Assembly: GCF_012932915.1 (NCBI RefSeq)
Contig: NZ_VCQU01000005.1
Location: forward strand, 124,001 to 188,000
Source of the DNA: Antrihabitans stalactiti
Lineage (GTDB): Bacteria > Actinomycetota > Actinomycetes > Mycobacteriales > Mycobacteriaceae
Reading direction: 5' to 3'
DNA length: 64,000 bases
In this document: positions 41,409-48,614 of the stretch, in pieces
Layout: each line of letters opens with the position of its first letter
Numbering within the stretch: position 1 is the stretch's first letter
The notes under the pieces: model-generated
Seen by the model: the letters and a program-made list of their open reading frames with translations, nothing else
Told to the model about the DNA's origin: nothing
Database searches by the model: none
Made by a program: the position numbers and the translations under genes

Positions 41409-42018
41409 TAATATCTTGCAGCTGCATGCAAGTGCAGTCCGACTCAGCGTCACGGCCGTCTCGGCCGTTCGGCCCGACTCGCTCGACCGTCCCACTCCGT
41501 GTTCGGAATGGCGGTTGCGAGAGCTGCTCGCCCACATGACGGTGCAAAACCTCGGGTTCGCCGCGGCGGTCGAGGGCGTCGAAGCCGATTGGGAATTGGG
41601 GGAGCTTGGTCCCGATCCCGTTGCCGACTACACCGCAGCATCGGCCCGGGTCGTCGCCGCCTTCGAGCAAGTCGGAGCGCTGGAAAGGCTGCTCGACCTA
41701 CCTGAGATCAGTCGAACGCAACTCATTCCCGGTTCGCTGGCGATCCGGTTTCACCTCGTCGACTCCGTCGTCCACGCCTGGGATGTTTCGCGGTCGTTGG
41801 GCGAGCAGGTCGAGCTGGATCCGGAGCTCGGCGACGCCGCGTATCGCATCGCGGCGAAAGTGCCGGACGGGGAGACGCGACTTGCTCCCAATGCCGCATT
41901 CGCGCCGAGCCTGCCGAGCGCAGACAGCGCGACTCAGCTCGACAAAATCGTCTCGCTGCTCGGTCGGGCGCCCGATTGGACTTCGGGGGTGGTGGCGCGG
42001 CGACGGGTGAGTGGGTAG
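41401..42018 (+). CDS. DinB-like / TIGR03086-family metal-dependent protein
   Basis: 205 aa. The pattern L..T.CSEW..RELLAHM at the N-terminus (TPCSEWRLRELLAHMTVQN) and FHLVDSVVHAWDVSRSLG in the middle is that of the TIGR03086 group, relatives of mycothiol-dependent enzymes with a DinB four-helix bundle. Candidate metal ligands are His in LAHM and in FHLVDSVVHAWD. Mycothiol-linked detoxification is a reasonable guess. The ATG lies inside the palindrome at 41393-41408, so repressor binding would sit directly on the start. The 3' end overlaps the convergent rhomboid-like gene by 85 nt. Confidence 0.82.
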   Translation: MPTNILQLHASAVRLSVTAVSAVRPDSLDRPTPCSEWRLRELLAHMTVQNLGFAAAVEGVEADWELGELGPDPVADYTAASARVVAAFEQVGALERLLDLPEISRTQLIPGSLAIRFHLVDSVVHAWDVSRSLGEQVELDPELGDAAYRIAAKVPDGETRLAPNAAFAPSLPSADSATQLDKIVSLLGRAPDWTSGVVARRRVSG

Positions 42019-42605
42019 GCCGCGAACCCGATCAGCATCGCCGTCAGGTGGCCGTAGTCGGTGAAGGTTTCGCGGCGCCATGCGGTGAAGATCAGGTACC
42101 CGGCCAGCCCGGCGGCCCAGATCAAGCGCCAGCGACGACTGCGGAATCGGTAGGTGAATACCGCCGCGACGGCGAAGAAGCCGTAGCTGGTCCCGACGTC
42201 GACCGTTCCAGCGAGCCGATGCGGCAGCAGGTGTCGGTCCAGAGCCCAGGCGATTCCTGTGACAGTCACCAGCGTCGCACCGACGTGCCCCGCGATGAAC
42301 GCGAGCAACCACCGGCCAGTGCCCAGCCAGCGCTCAGCCGCCGCCATCAGAATGAGGAACTCCGCGAAGGTGACCCAAGGAAAGCCGTCGCTGTCGTTCC
42401 AGAATGCGGAGGCAACGAGTACCCGAATCGGGTCCCGAGTCATGTTGTGCAGATTCGTCGACGCGCTGACCATCAGCTTGTGGTCGGTCGCGCGGTCGGT
42501 CCCCGCCAACGTCCACGTAGTGACAGTCAGGGTGAAGAGATAGACCAGCGTTCCCGGCGCCTTCGAGTAGTACGCGGTCAGCGCGCGCCAGAGTCGCGTG
42601 CTCAT
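41934..42605 (-). CDS. Rhomboid-like integral membrane protein
   Basis: 223 aa with about six membrane segments, for example LVYLFTLTVTTWTLAG, FAEFLILMAAAERWLG, WLLAFIAGHVGATLVTVTGIAWAL and LIWAAGLAGYLIFTAW. SASTNLHNMTRDPIRVLVASAFWND is the conserved N-terminal loop of the mycobacterial rhomboid-like group. A GTSYG sequence offers the rhomboid GxSxG serine and DYGHLTAMLIGF offers the histidine, so protease activity is possible. The extended C-terminus runs into the end of the opposite gene with an 85-nt overlap. Confidence 0.78.
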   Translation of the reverse strand: MSTRLWRALTAYYSKAPGTLVYLFTLTVTTWTLAGTDRATDHKLMVSASTNLHNMTRDPIRVLVASAFWNDSDGFPWVTFAEFLILMAAAERWLGTGRWLLAFIAGHVGATLVTVTGIAWALDRHLLPHRLAGTVDVGTSYGFFAVAAVFTYRFRSRRWRLIWAAGLAGYLIFTAWRRETFTDYGHLTAMLIGFAAYPLTRRRATTPEVQSGARPSSETILSS

Positions 42606-42725
42606 GTGCGCAGTCTACGACGGGCACGCAAACCGGACTCGCAGCCAACTGCCAGCATTCCCGCAGGTTCCGCGCGCGGCAGGCGTTTATGGTGAATTTG
42701 TCCGTCTCAAAAATTGGAGCCCGGC

Positions 42726-43130
42726 ATGTCTACCCCCACGCCCGAAACACCGCCCCCGCCCCCGCTGCCCCCGCATGCGCCGAATCAGGGTCCGCCGAAT
42801 CAGGGGCCGCCGCACCAGGGGCCTCCGCATCAGGGACCGCCGCCACGACCAGCGAGCAACGCCGGGTGGGCTGTCGCCTCGTTGCTGTTCTTCTGGCCGC
42901 TGTCGTTCGCTGCTTTCAACCACGCGTTCAACGTGTTCCCGTTGTGGGCTTCCGGTGATTACCACGGAGCGCAGTACGCATCCGACCGAGTCCGTCGGCT
43001 GGGTCAAATTTCGCTATGGATCGCGGGCGGGCTGTTCCTTCTCTTCCTCGTCCTTTACGTGGTCTTTGTGATCGTCCTGGTTGCGCAGCACGGTGGCCCG
43101 CCGCACCATTACGGTCCACGCATGAGGTAG
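42726..43130 (+). CDS. CD225/dispanin-family membrane protein with Pro/Gln repeat leader
   Basis: 134 aa. A proline-rich N-terminus contains a run of near-identical units (NQGPP, NQGPP, HQGPP, HQGPP) encoded by a 15-bp DNA repeat. The family core follows: NAGWAVASLLFFWPLSFAAFNHAFNVFPLWASGDYHGAQYASDRVRRLGQIS, then a second hydrophobic segment ISLWIAGGLFLLFLVLYVVFVIVLV. Bacterial CD225 proteins are of unknown function. The ATG at 42726 has GGAG six bases upstream; an in-frame TTG at 42714 is less likely. It stands alone, upstream of the alkB leader. Confidence 0.85.
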   Translation: MSTPTPETPPPPPLPPHAPNQGPPNQGPPHQGPPHQGPPPRPASNAGWAVASLLFFWPLSFAAFNHAFNVFPLWASGDYHGAQYASDRVRRLGQISLWIAGGLFLLFLVLYVVFVIVLVAQHGGPPHHYGPRMR

Positions 43131-43154
43131 TTCGTGGCTGTATGCTCCCCGTTG

Positions 43155-43192
43155 AGTTCCCCGCGGCGGTTTCATATCCGCCATGGGGAACT
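43155..43192. promoter_or_regulatory. Inverted repeat upstream of alkB
   Basis: AGTTCCCCGCGGCGG (43155-43169) and CCGCCATGGGGAACT (43178-43192) pair at 13 of 15 positions around an eight-base centre TTTCATAT. It lies about 45 bp before the chosen alkB start and could be an operator or a leader hairpin for alkB. It also supports placing the alkB start downstream of this region. Confidence 0.5.
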
Positions 43193-43234
43193 GGTCTGTT
43201 AGTAGTTTCGGGGAGAACGCGAGGTTCGTTTGTC

Positions 43235-44377
43235 GTGGTTGTTGCCGATGCTGGGCGCCCCTGGCGCGATCGAAAGCGGTACCTGTGGACGCTCGGTCTG
43301 CTCGCGCCGTCATGCGCCCTGCTGCCATCGCAGTTGGTGATGCATACCGACCTTCGACTGTTCTGGTGGCTCGGTCCGATCGTTTTCTTCCTGGTGATCC
43401 CGCTCATCGACACGATCGTCGGCGTCGACGGTGACAACCCGCCCGACGAGGCGCTGCAACGCCTGACCGAGGACAAGTACTACCGCTGGTGTACCTACCT
43501 CTGCCTGCCTTTTCAGTTCGCTGGGTTGATCGTCGCCGGATATCTGTGGGCGTACGGAACGCTCTCGGTCGTCGACAAACTGGGCTTGGCGGTGACGGTC
43601 GGTCTGGTCGGCGGCATCGGCATCAACGCCGCGCACGAGTTGGGTCACCGTCGCGAAGAACACGAGCGTTGGCTTGCCAAGATCGCGCTCTCGCAAACGG
43701 CATACGGTCACTTCTTCGTCGAGCACAACCTCGGCCACCACGCACGCGCCGCGACACCCGAAGACCCTGCCAGCGCCCGCTACGGCGAATGGCTCTGGAC
43801 CTTCCTGCCACGCAGCGTTTTCGGTGGCATGCGATCAGCATGGCGACTCGAACGCAATCGGCTGCAGCGCATCGGCCGCCGATGGTGGTCGTGGGAGAAC
43901 CACATCTTGCAGGCGTGGGCGATGACCTTCGTGTTGTTCGGCGGCATGCTCGTGGCCTTCGGGATCGGTATCGCGCCGTATCTTGCGCTGCAGGCGGTCG
44001 TCGGGTTCACGATGCTGGAGATCGTCAACTACGTCGAGCACTACGGACTGTTGCGTGAACAAACCGCACCCGGTCAGTACGAACCGACCAGCCAACGCCA
44101 CTCCTGGAACAGCGACCGTCTCGTCACCAACATCTTCCTGTTCCACCTGCAGCGCCACAGCGACCACCACGCCAACCCGGGTCGCCGCTATCAAACACTC
44201 CGCAGCATGGACGACGCACCCCAAATGCCTGCCGGCTACGCGACGATGGTCGTCCTCGCAATGATCCCGCCCATCTGGCAGCGGGTCGTTCACCCACTGG
44301 TGCTCGAGCATTACGGCAACGACATCACCAAGGCCAACCGAAATCCCCGCGCGATGGACCGCCTACCCGCCATCTGA
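43235..44377 (+). CDS. alkB: Alkane 1-monooxygenase
   Basis: 380 aa from a GTG at 43235, chosen because the family begins shortly before the W.DRKRYLW element. An ATG at 43142 would add 31 residues and include the inverted repeat. It is an integral membrane di-iron hydroxylase with the histidine boxes AAHELGHRREEHER, EHNLGHH, NYVEHYG and LQRHSDHH. Six hydrophobic segments surround them. It hydroxylates the terminal carbon of medium to long alkanes, using electrons from rubredoxin. In rhodococci the rubredoxin and reductase genes often follow; here a tRNA gene follows immediately, so electron partners must be encoded elsewhere. Confidence 0.93.
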   Translation: MVVADAGRPWRDRKRYLWTLGLLAPSCALLPSQLVMHTDLRLFWWLGPIVFFLVIPLIDTIVGVDGDNPPDEALQRLTEDKYYRWCTYLCLPFQFAGLIVAGYLWAYGTLSVVDKLGLAVTVGLVGGIGINAAHELGHRREEHERWLAKIALSQTAYGHFFVEHNLGHHARAATPEDPASARYGEWLWTFLPRSVFGGMRSAWRLERNRLQRIGRRWWSWENHILQAWAMTFVLFGGMLVAFGIGIAPYLALQAVVGFTMLEIVNYVEHYGLLREQTAPGQYEPTSQRHSWNSDRLVTNIFLFHLQRHSDHHANPGRRYQTLRSMDDAPQMPAGYATMVVLAMIPPIWQRVVHPLVLEHYGNDITKANRNPRAMDRLPAI

Positions 44378-44378
44378 G

Positions 44379-44451
44379 TGCCCTCGGCAGGATTCGAACC
44401 TGCGACCTACCCTTTAGGAGAGGGTTGCTCTATCCCCTGAGCTACGAGGGC
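44379..44451 (-). tRNA. tRNA-Arg, anticodon CCT
   Basis: 73 nt on the minus strand. Acceptor arms GCCCTCG and CGAGGGC with discriminator A; no CCA is encoded. D-arm TAGCTCAGGGGATAGAGCA, anticodon stem-loop ACCCT-CTCCTAA-AGGGT with anticodon CCT, and T-arm GCAGGTTCGAATCCTGC. It reads AGG arginine codons. It begins two bases after the alkB stop, tail to tail. Confidence 0.95.
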
Positions 44452-44535
44452 CGGTAGCCAAATCTGTCGCCTCGACCGGTGCTGGAGTCTACCTGCTCGC
44501 GCCGCGCGGTCGCAGTGACGCCATCCCGACCAACC

Positions 44536-44580
44536 CCTGTGCGCGCGTCTCACCCCCAGAAGGGTAAGAATCGCGCACGG
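44536..44580. repeat. 45-nt imperfect hairpin element, copy A
   Basis: Arms GTGCGCGCGTCTCACCC (44539-44555) and GGGTAAGAATCGCGCAC (44562-44578) with a six-base loop; 14 of 17 pairs match. It aligns without gaps to the reverse complement of copy B at 44716-44760 with 35 of 45 bases identical. Located in the 309-bp non-coding stretch between the tRNA gene and the VWA lipoprotein gene. Confidence 0.65.
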
Positions 44581-44715
44581 TTGTGGGATCGGCCTCGTTT
44601 GGCGGCCCCGCGAGGACTGGCCTCGAGGAATGTGGAATTCCGCTCGGTAGGCGAGTGGATTTCTACAGTTTTCGCCAGCGGATGTGGGTTGAGATGCCTG
44701 CCACCGTCCGGACAA
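44581..44715. other. Non-coding spacer between the paired hairpin elements
   Basis: The 309 bp from the tRNA to 44760 contain no gene that I can support. The 135-bp core between the two hairpin elements has stop codons in the frames examined and no ribosome binding site with a coding-like frame. It might be a small RNA or the inside of a miniature transposable element bounded by the 20-bp inverted ends at 44536-44555 and 44741-44760, but no target duplication is visible. Confidence 0.4.
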
Positions 44716-44760
44716 CTGTGCATGAATTTCACCCCTGGGAGGGTGAGACGCGCGCACGGG
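44716..44760. repeat. 45-nt imperfect hairpin element, copy B (inverted)
   Basis: Arms GTGCATGAATTTCACCC (44718-44734) and GGGTGAGACGCGCGCAC (44741-44757). Its outer 20 bases match the outer 20 bases of copy A, in inverted orientation, at 19 positions. It abuts the stop codon of the VWA lipoprotein gene, so it may serve that gene as a terminator. Confidence 0.65.
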
Positions 44761-45468
44761 TTAGGTGCCGCAGGTGAGGCTGTCGAACGCCTCGGTCAAT
44801 GTGTCGGCGCTTGGTGCGGCGTGGAAGCTGCCGCCGGCGAGGTTGGCGATCTCGCGCAACGAGGGGTCGTCGACGGGCACGGCGATGGCTTCGGTGGAGC
44901 CGGGGGACGAGCCGGGGATGTCGACGGTTCCGCCGGTGGTACCAAGCGAGATCGTCGAGATCGAAACGCCACGCTGCTGTGCTTCCCGCGCTGCGGTGTA
45001 CGCGCCTCGGGAGTCGTCGAGGCTATCGGGAACAGTTTGCTTGCCGTCGGAGAGCAGGACAATCCGATTCGGAACCTTGGACGCAAACGATTCGAGAGCC
45101 GCCAACGCGGTGAAAATGCCTTCACCAGTGGCTGTGCGTTCGCCGAGCCTCAGGCCGTCTAACGCCGACTTCACGGCGGTGCGGTCGATAGTCGGCTTTA
45201 CGAGCACCGAGGCAGTACCGGCAAACGCGACAACTCCGAGATTTGCCGACGCTGGCAGGTCGTCTGCGAAAGCTTTAGCGGCCTGCTGGGCGGCATCGAG
45301 ACGGGTGGGTGAGACATCCTTCGCCAGCATCGAGAGCGAAACGTCGACCAACAGAACTGTCGTTGCGTCGCAATCACTCTCGGCGTGTGGGTCGCCGACC
45401 ACGGTCCGCGCGCACCCTGTCGCGACGGCGGCAACGACGAGCAGCGCACCGAACGCCCGGACCGACAT
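44761..45468 (-). CDS. VWA-domain lipoprotein
   Basis: 235 aa. Lipoprotein signal MSVRAFGALLVVAAVATGC, with the lipidated cysteine near residue 19. The rest is a von Willebrand A domain with MIDAS motif VDVSLSM (DxSxS). The threonine and aspartate ligands are offered by GERTATGEGIFTAL and VLLSDGKQT. Surface-exposed, metal-dependent binding is expected; the ligand is unknown. It is divergent from the DUF7373-like lipoprotein gene across 94 bp, and its stop abuts the copy B hairpin element. Confidence 0.87.
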   Translation of the reverse strand: MSVRAFGALLVVAAVATGCARTVVGDPHAESDCDATTVLLVDVSLSMLAKDVSPTRLDAAQQAAKAFADDLPASANLGVVAFAGTASVLVKPTIDRTAVKSALDGLRLGERTATGEGIFTALAALESFASKVPNRIVLLSDGKQTVPDSLDDSRGAYTAAREAQQRGVSISTISLGTTGGTVDIPGSSPGSTEAIAVPVDDPSLREIANLAGGSFHAAPSADTLTEAFDSLTCGT

Positions 45469-45562
45469 AGCTCGAGATTACTGCTCCGACCTGCGCCTTC
45501 GAGTCTTATCGTTAACCCTGCTGACCCGATGTGCGATCTCACAGCGAGACAAGGTGGGTGCA

Positions 45563-46795
45563 ATGGGAATTTCTAGGAAACCAGCCGGTGTGCGAGTAGC
45601 CACCCTGGTGTCGGTCGCCGCGGTCGCAGTGCTGACGGGAGCGTGCGGGAGCAGCGTGTCCGGCAGCGGTAAAGCGGGCGAAATCGACATCAGGACCCTC
45701 GACATCGGTAGTTACTCGACCGACCCTCGGGAAGTGTCGACGGTGGTGTCGCCGGAGCTCGGCAAGTTGCTCGAAGGCGCGCGAATGGCGGACGCGGTTG
45801 CGCTCGTCTCCGATATCGATCCGATCTTCGAATACGCGAGTCAAGAGATCGTCAAAGATCCGCAGGAGGCCGCGGACGCCTTGTCGTTGATCGAGACGCC
45901 GGTGATCAAGCCGGTCCTCGAGAAGTACGGCATGATCGTCGGCTTCGGCGTCAGCGGACTCGACGGTCCGCTCGACCAGTTCGAACTCGGCCGGTCCAGC
46001 AATTTCGTGATGGTCGTCAATCGGTTTCCGAGTGACGATGTCGCACGTCAAGCGGCTGTCGAGATCGACGCCGCCGACTTCGCGGTAAGCCCCGACAACG
46101 CCGGGGTTCCTATCCCACGGCACCCAGATGCGAAGGCACACTGGCGACCTGGCCACCAGTCGATTGGTGCGACCCAAGCCCACGGACCGTTCGTCATCTC
46201 GATATTCACCGTGACGCCGACCCCCAATCTCGAAGAGTTGTCGGAGCGGGTTGCCAAGATTCTGGACACGGAAATTCCGTTGCTGGACAAGTTCACGCCG
46301 ACGCCGGTCGACAAGCTGACCACGCTGCCCGTCGACGTCGACAACTTGGAGAGCAAGGTTCTGGTCACTCCCGGTGTGCCGGTGGAGGTCGGCGACTTCG
46401 CGACCTTCGGCGCGCACGGCGGCCTGCACTTTCAGCCTGACAAGCACTACAAGGACAAGCTCTTGCAGAACGCCGGACTGGAGCGACTGGTCACCGACAA
46501 GGGGTTCCCGGCCTTGTTCAAGGTTCGGGATGAAAAGGCGGCGACCGACCTGGTGCCGCTGTGGAGCGCTGCGTTGAAGGACAGCGCCGACGGCAAGGAC
46601 CTGCAGGCGAAGACGGGCATCCCTGGCGCGCTGTGCATCGAGGCCAACGTATCTGCAACCTCTGATTCTGCAGCCGAAACGGACTACATCTGCACCTTCG
46701 CCTATCAGAATTTCATGGTGATGGTGCGCAGCGACGACGCGGGCGACGTCGCGCGGCGGGCTGCCGCGCAGTACGCGCTGCTGGCCAAGAGCTAG
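45563..46795 (+). CDS. DUF7373-like lipoprotein
   Basis: 410 aa. N-terminal signal with lipobox VLTGAC, cysteine near residue 28, then a serine/glycine linker. The mature part contains IDIRTLDIGSYSTDPREV, ARMADAVALVSDIDPIFEY and VNRFPSDDVARQAAVEIDAADFA. A second half repeats that style (RFPALFKVRDE-like stretch, ICTFAYQNFMVMVRSDDAGDVARRAAAQYALL). This is the pattern of a large lipoprotein family found in Nocardia, Rhodococcus and mycobacteria with no known function. The ATG at 45563 follows AAGGTGGG. It is ten bases upstream of the kinase gene, so both are probably one operon. Confidence 0.8.
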   Translation: MGISRKPAGVRVATLVSVAAVAVLTGACGSSVSGSGKAGEIDIRTLDIGSYSTDPREVSTVVSPELGKLLEGARMADAVALVSDIDPIFEYASQEIVKDPQEAADALSLIETPVIKPVLEKYGMIVGFGVSGLDGPLDQFELGRSSNFVMVVNRFPSDDVARQAAVEIDAADFAVSPDNAGVPIPRHPDAKAHWRPGHQSIGATQAHGPFVISIFTVTPTPNLEELSERVAKILDTEIPLLDKFTPTPVDKLTTLPVDVDNLESKVLVTPGVPVEVGDFATFGAHGGLHFQPDKHYKDKLLQNAGLERLVTDKGFPALFKVRDEKAATDLVPLWSAALKDSADGKDLQAKTGIPGALCIEANVSATSDSAAETDYICTFAYQNFMVMVRSDDAGDVARRAAAQYALLAKS

Positions 46796-46805
46796 GTGAG
46801 TCGAC

Positions 46806-48464
46806 ATGGCGTTGGAACGGGGTTCCGTCTTTGCCGGATACACGATCGAAGGCAAACTCGGTGCGGGCGGCATGGGTGTGGTCTACCTGGCGAAACACCC
46901 GCGGCTGCCACGACGCATTGCGCTGAAGGTGCTCGGTGAGAGCTTCGGCTCCGAGCCCGAGTTCCGTGCCCGGTTCGAGCGGGAAGCCGAACTTGCTGCG
47001 CGGCTGGATCATCCGAACGTCGTGTCCGTCTACGACCGCGGTACCGAGGGCGAGCAGTTGTGGATCGCCATGCAATACGTCGACGGTGTCGACGTCGCAC
47101 ATCTCGTCAAGCAGGGACCCGCATCGTTGCCGCCGGACCGCGCGATCTACATCCTGGGCCAGGCCGCGCGCGGACTGGACAACGCGCACAAGCACGGCCT
47201 CCTGCACCGAGACGTCAAGCCTGCCAACATCCTCGTCGCGATGGGTGACGAGGATGGCGAGAAAGTGCTGGTCACCGACTTCGGCATCGCCCGAGCGCTC
47301 GACGAGACGATCGCATTGACCCAGGCGGGCAGTATGCCAGCAACTCTTGCCTACGCTTCGCCGGAGCAGATCGAAGGCCATGCGGTCGACCACCGTGCGG
47401 ACATCTATTCGCTCGGCTGCACGTTGTACGTCATGCTCACCGGTTCCGTGCCCTACTCGCGGACCTCGTATGTCGGCGTTATGCACGCGCATCTATCCGA
47501 GCCACCGCCGCTCGCTACGCGCGTCAATCCTGCATTGCCGAGGCGGATCGACGACGTCATCGCACGCGCGATGGCGAAGAATCCGAACGATCGCTATTCG
47601 AGCAGTCGGGAGCTCGCCAACGCTGCAGCCGCGGCACTTGCGACTTCACCGAACTATGCAGCGACTGCGCTTCGGCAGGTGCCAGACCTGTCGTCGGGCC
47701 CGCATTCGTCGTCGTTCACGGCGCCGCCCTCGAACCCGTCCAACCCGTCGATGCCGACGGTCCTGTCGAATCCGTCGCACCCGTCGGCCCCGAATTTCGG
47801 GTCCAATCTGTCTGCACCGCAGTCGAATCAGCCAGCAGGGAAGTCCAAACGTGGACTCAAGATCGGCATCGCGGTCGCCGCTGCGGCGGTCGTTGTCGGC
47901 GGCGTCGTCACTGCGGTCGCGTTGTCGGGTGGCAGTGATTCCGGCTCGTCTGCGGGTTCGTCTACCAGTACGACGACGAGTGCGCCGGTGAACAACGGTC
48001 CCTGGGGGCAATACAGTTTCGTTGCCGCTGCGTTTCCGAAATTGGTGCCGACGACCCCCGATGGCACCGGGCCCCAAGGGAAGTGCGTGCCGTACGGCGC
48101 CAATGGCGACGCGATCGATGTGAACACCATGCCTACCGGCGTCGCGCGGATGCGATGCGGAGAGAAGCTGATCAGCGATGCGTCGAAGATCACCGTCCTC
48201 ATCGAGTGCAATAAGGATCAATCGATTTCGACTCTCGCGGGCCGCGACCTCACCGGGGCGCGCGACGAAACGTGGACGCGGACGAAGAACGCCGGCCGGT
48301 TGCGGGTCGGTGAGACGACCGACGATCCGCCGCTCGGCGCCGTGATCGTCAGCTTCGACAATCGTCCGCAGAACGCGTGCCTCGTCTGGGCGCTGGGACT
48401 CGGTACTGGCCAGCAGGTATACGACCAGTGGTGGGCGACTGCACCGATCGATCCTGCCGGCTGA
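46806..48464 (+). CDS. Transmembrane Ser/Thr protein kinase (PknH-like)
   Basis: 552 aa. Kinase domain residues about 10-275: glycine loop GKLGAGGMGVVY, ATP lysine near 41 (RIALKVLG), catalytic HRDVKPANI with Asp136, DFG at 158-160 and activation segment ending in YASPEQIEG. The juxtamembrane linker (about 295-345) is rich in Asn-Pro-Ser repeats. One transmembrane helix spans 351-373. The extracellular domain of about 180 residues has four cysteines (GKCVPYG, RMRCGEK, LIECNK, NACLVWA), like the disulfide-bonded sensor of mycobacterial PknH. It may sense an envelope or secreted signal. It follows the DUF7373-like gene and lies 150 bp ahead of the NRPS. Confidence 0.9.
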   Translation: MALERGSVFAGYTIEGKLGAGGMGVVYLAKHPRLPRRIALKVLGESFGSEPEFRARFEREAELAARLDHPNVVSVYDRGTEGEQLWIAMQYVDGVDVAHLVKQGPASLPPDRAIYILGQAARGLDNAHKHGLLHRDVKPANILVAMGDEDGEKVLVTDFGIARALDETIALTQAGSMPATLAYASPEQIEGHAVDHRADIYSLGCTLYVMLTGSVPYSRTSYVGVMHAHLSEPPPLATRVNPALPRRIDDVIARAMAKNPNDRYSSSRELANAAAAALATSPNYAATALRQVPDLSSGPHSSSFTAPPSNPSNPSMPTVLSNPSHPSAPNFGSNLSAPQSNQPAGKSKRGLKIGIAVAAAAVVVGGVVTAVALSGGSDSGSSAGSSTSTTTSAPVNNGPWGQYSFVAAAFPKLVPTTPDGTGPQGKCVPYGANGDAIDVNTMPTGVARMRCGEKLISDASKITVLIECNKDQSISTLAGRDLTGARDETWTRTKNAGRLRVGETTDDPPLGAVIVSFDNRPQNACLVWALGLGTGQQVYDQWWATAPIDPAG

Positions 48465-48614
48465 CCCGGCTCGTCGGAGGGTGAGGTAGAACACACCCGT
48501 CGAAGTTCGGCGATTCTTCGGAATGACCCTGGGCACATCGCAACGTAGAGTGCTTCTGGGTCACATCACCCTGCCGTCCCGATTTGTCCTAGTGCCGAGC
48601 GTAAAGGGAGGAAA

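Noticed and set aside
42780-42850. 15-bp tandem repeat as a possible minisatellite
   Set aside because: It encodes the Gln-Gly-Pro-Pro units of the CD225 protein in frame, so coding explains it. Length variation between strains is possible but not visible here.
44765-46795. A 676-aa open frame on the plus strand
   Set aside because: The first part is antisense to the VWA lipoprotein gene and low in complexity. A proper lipoprotein signal and ribosome binding site start at 45563.
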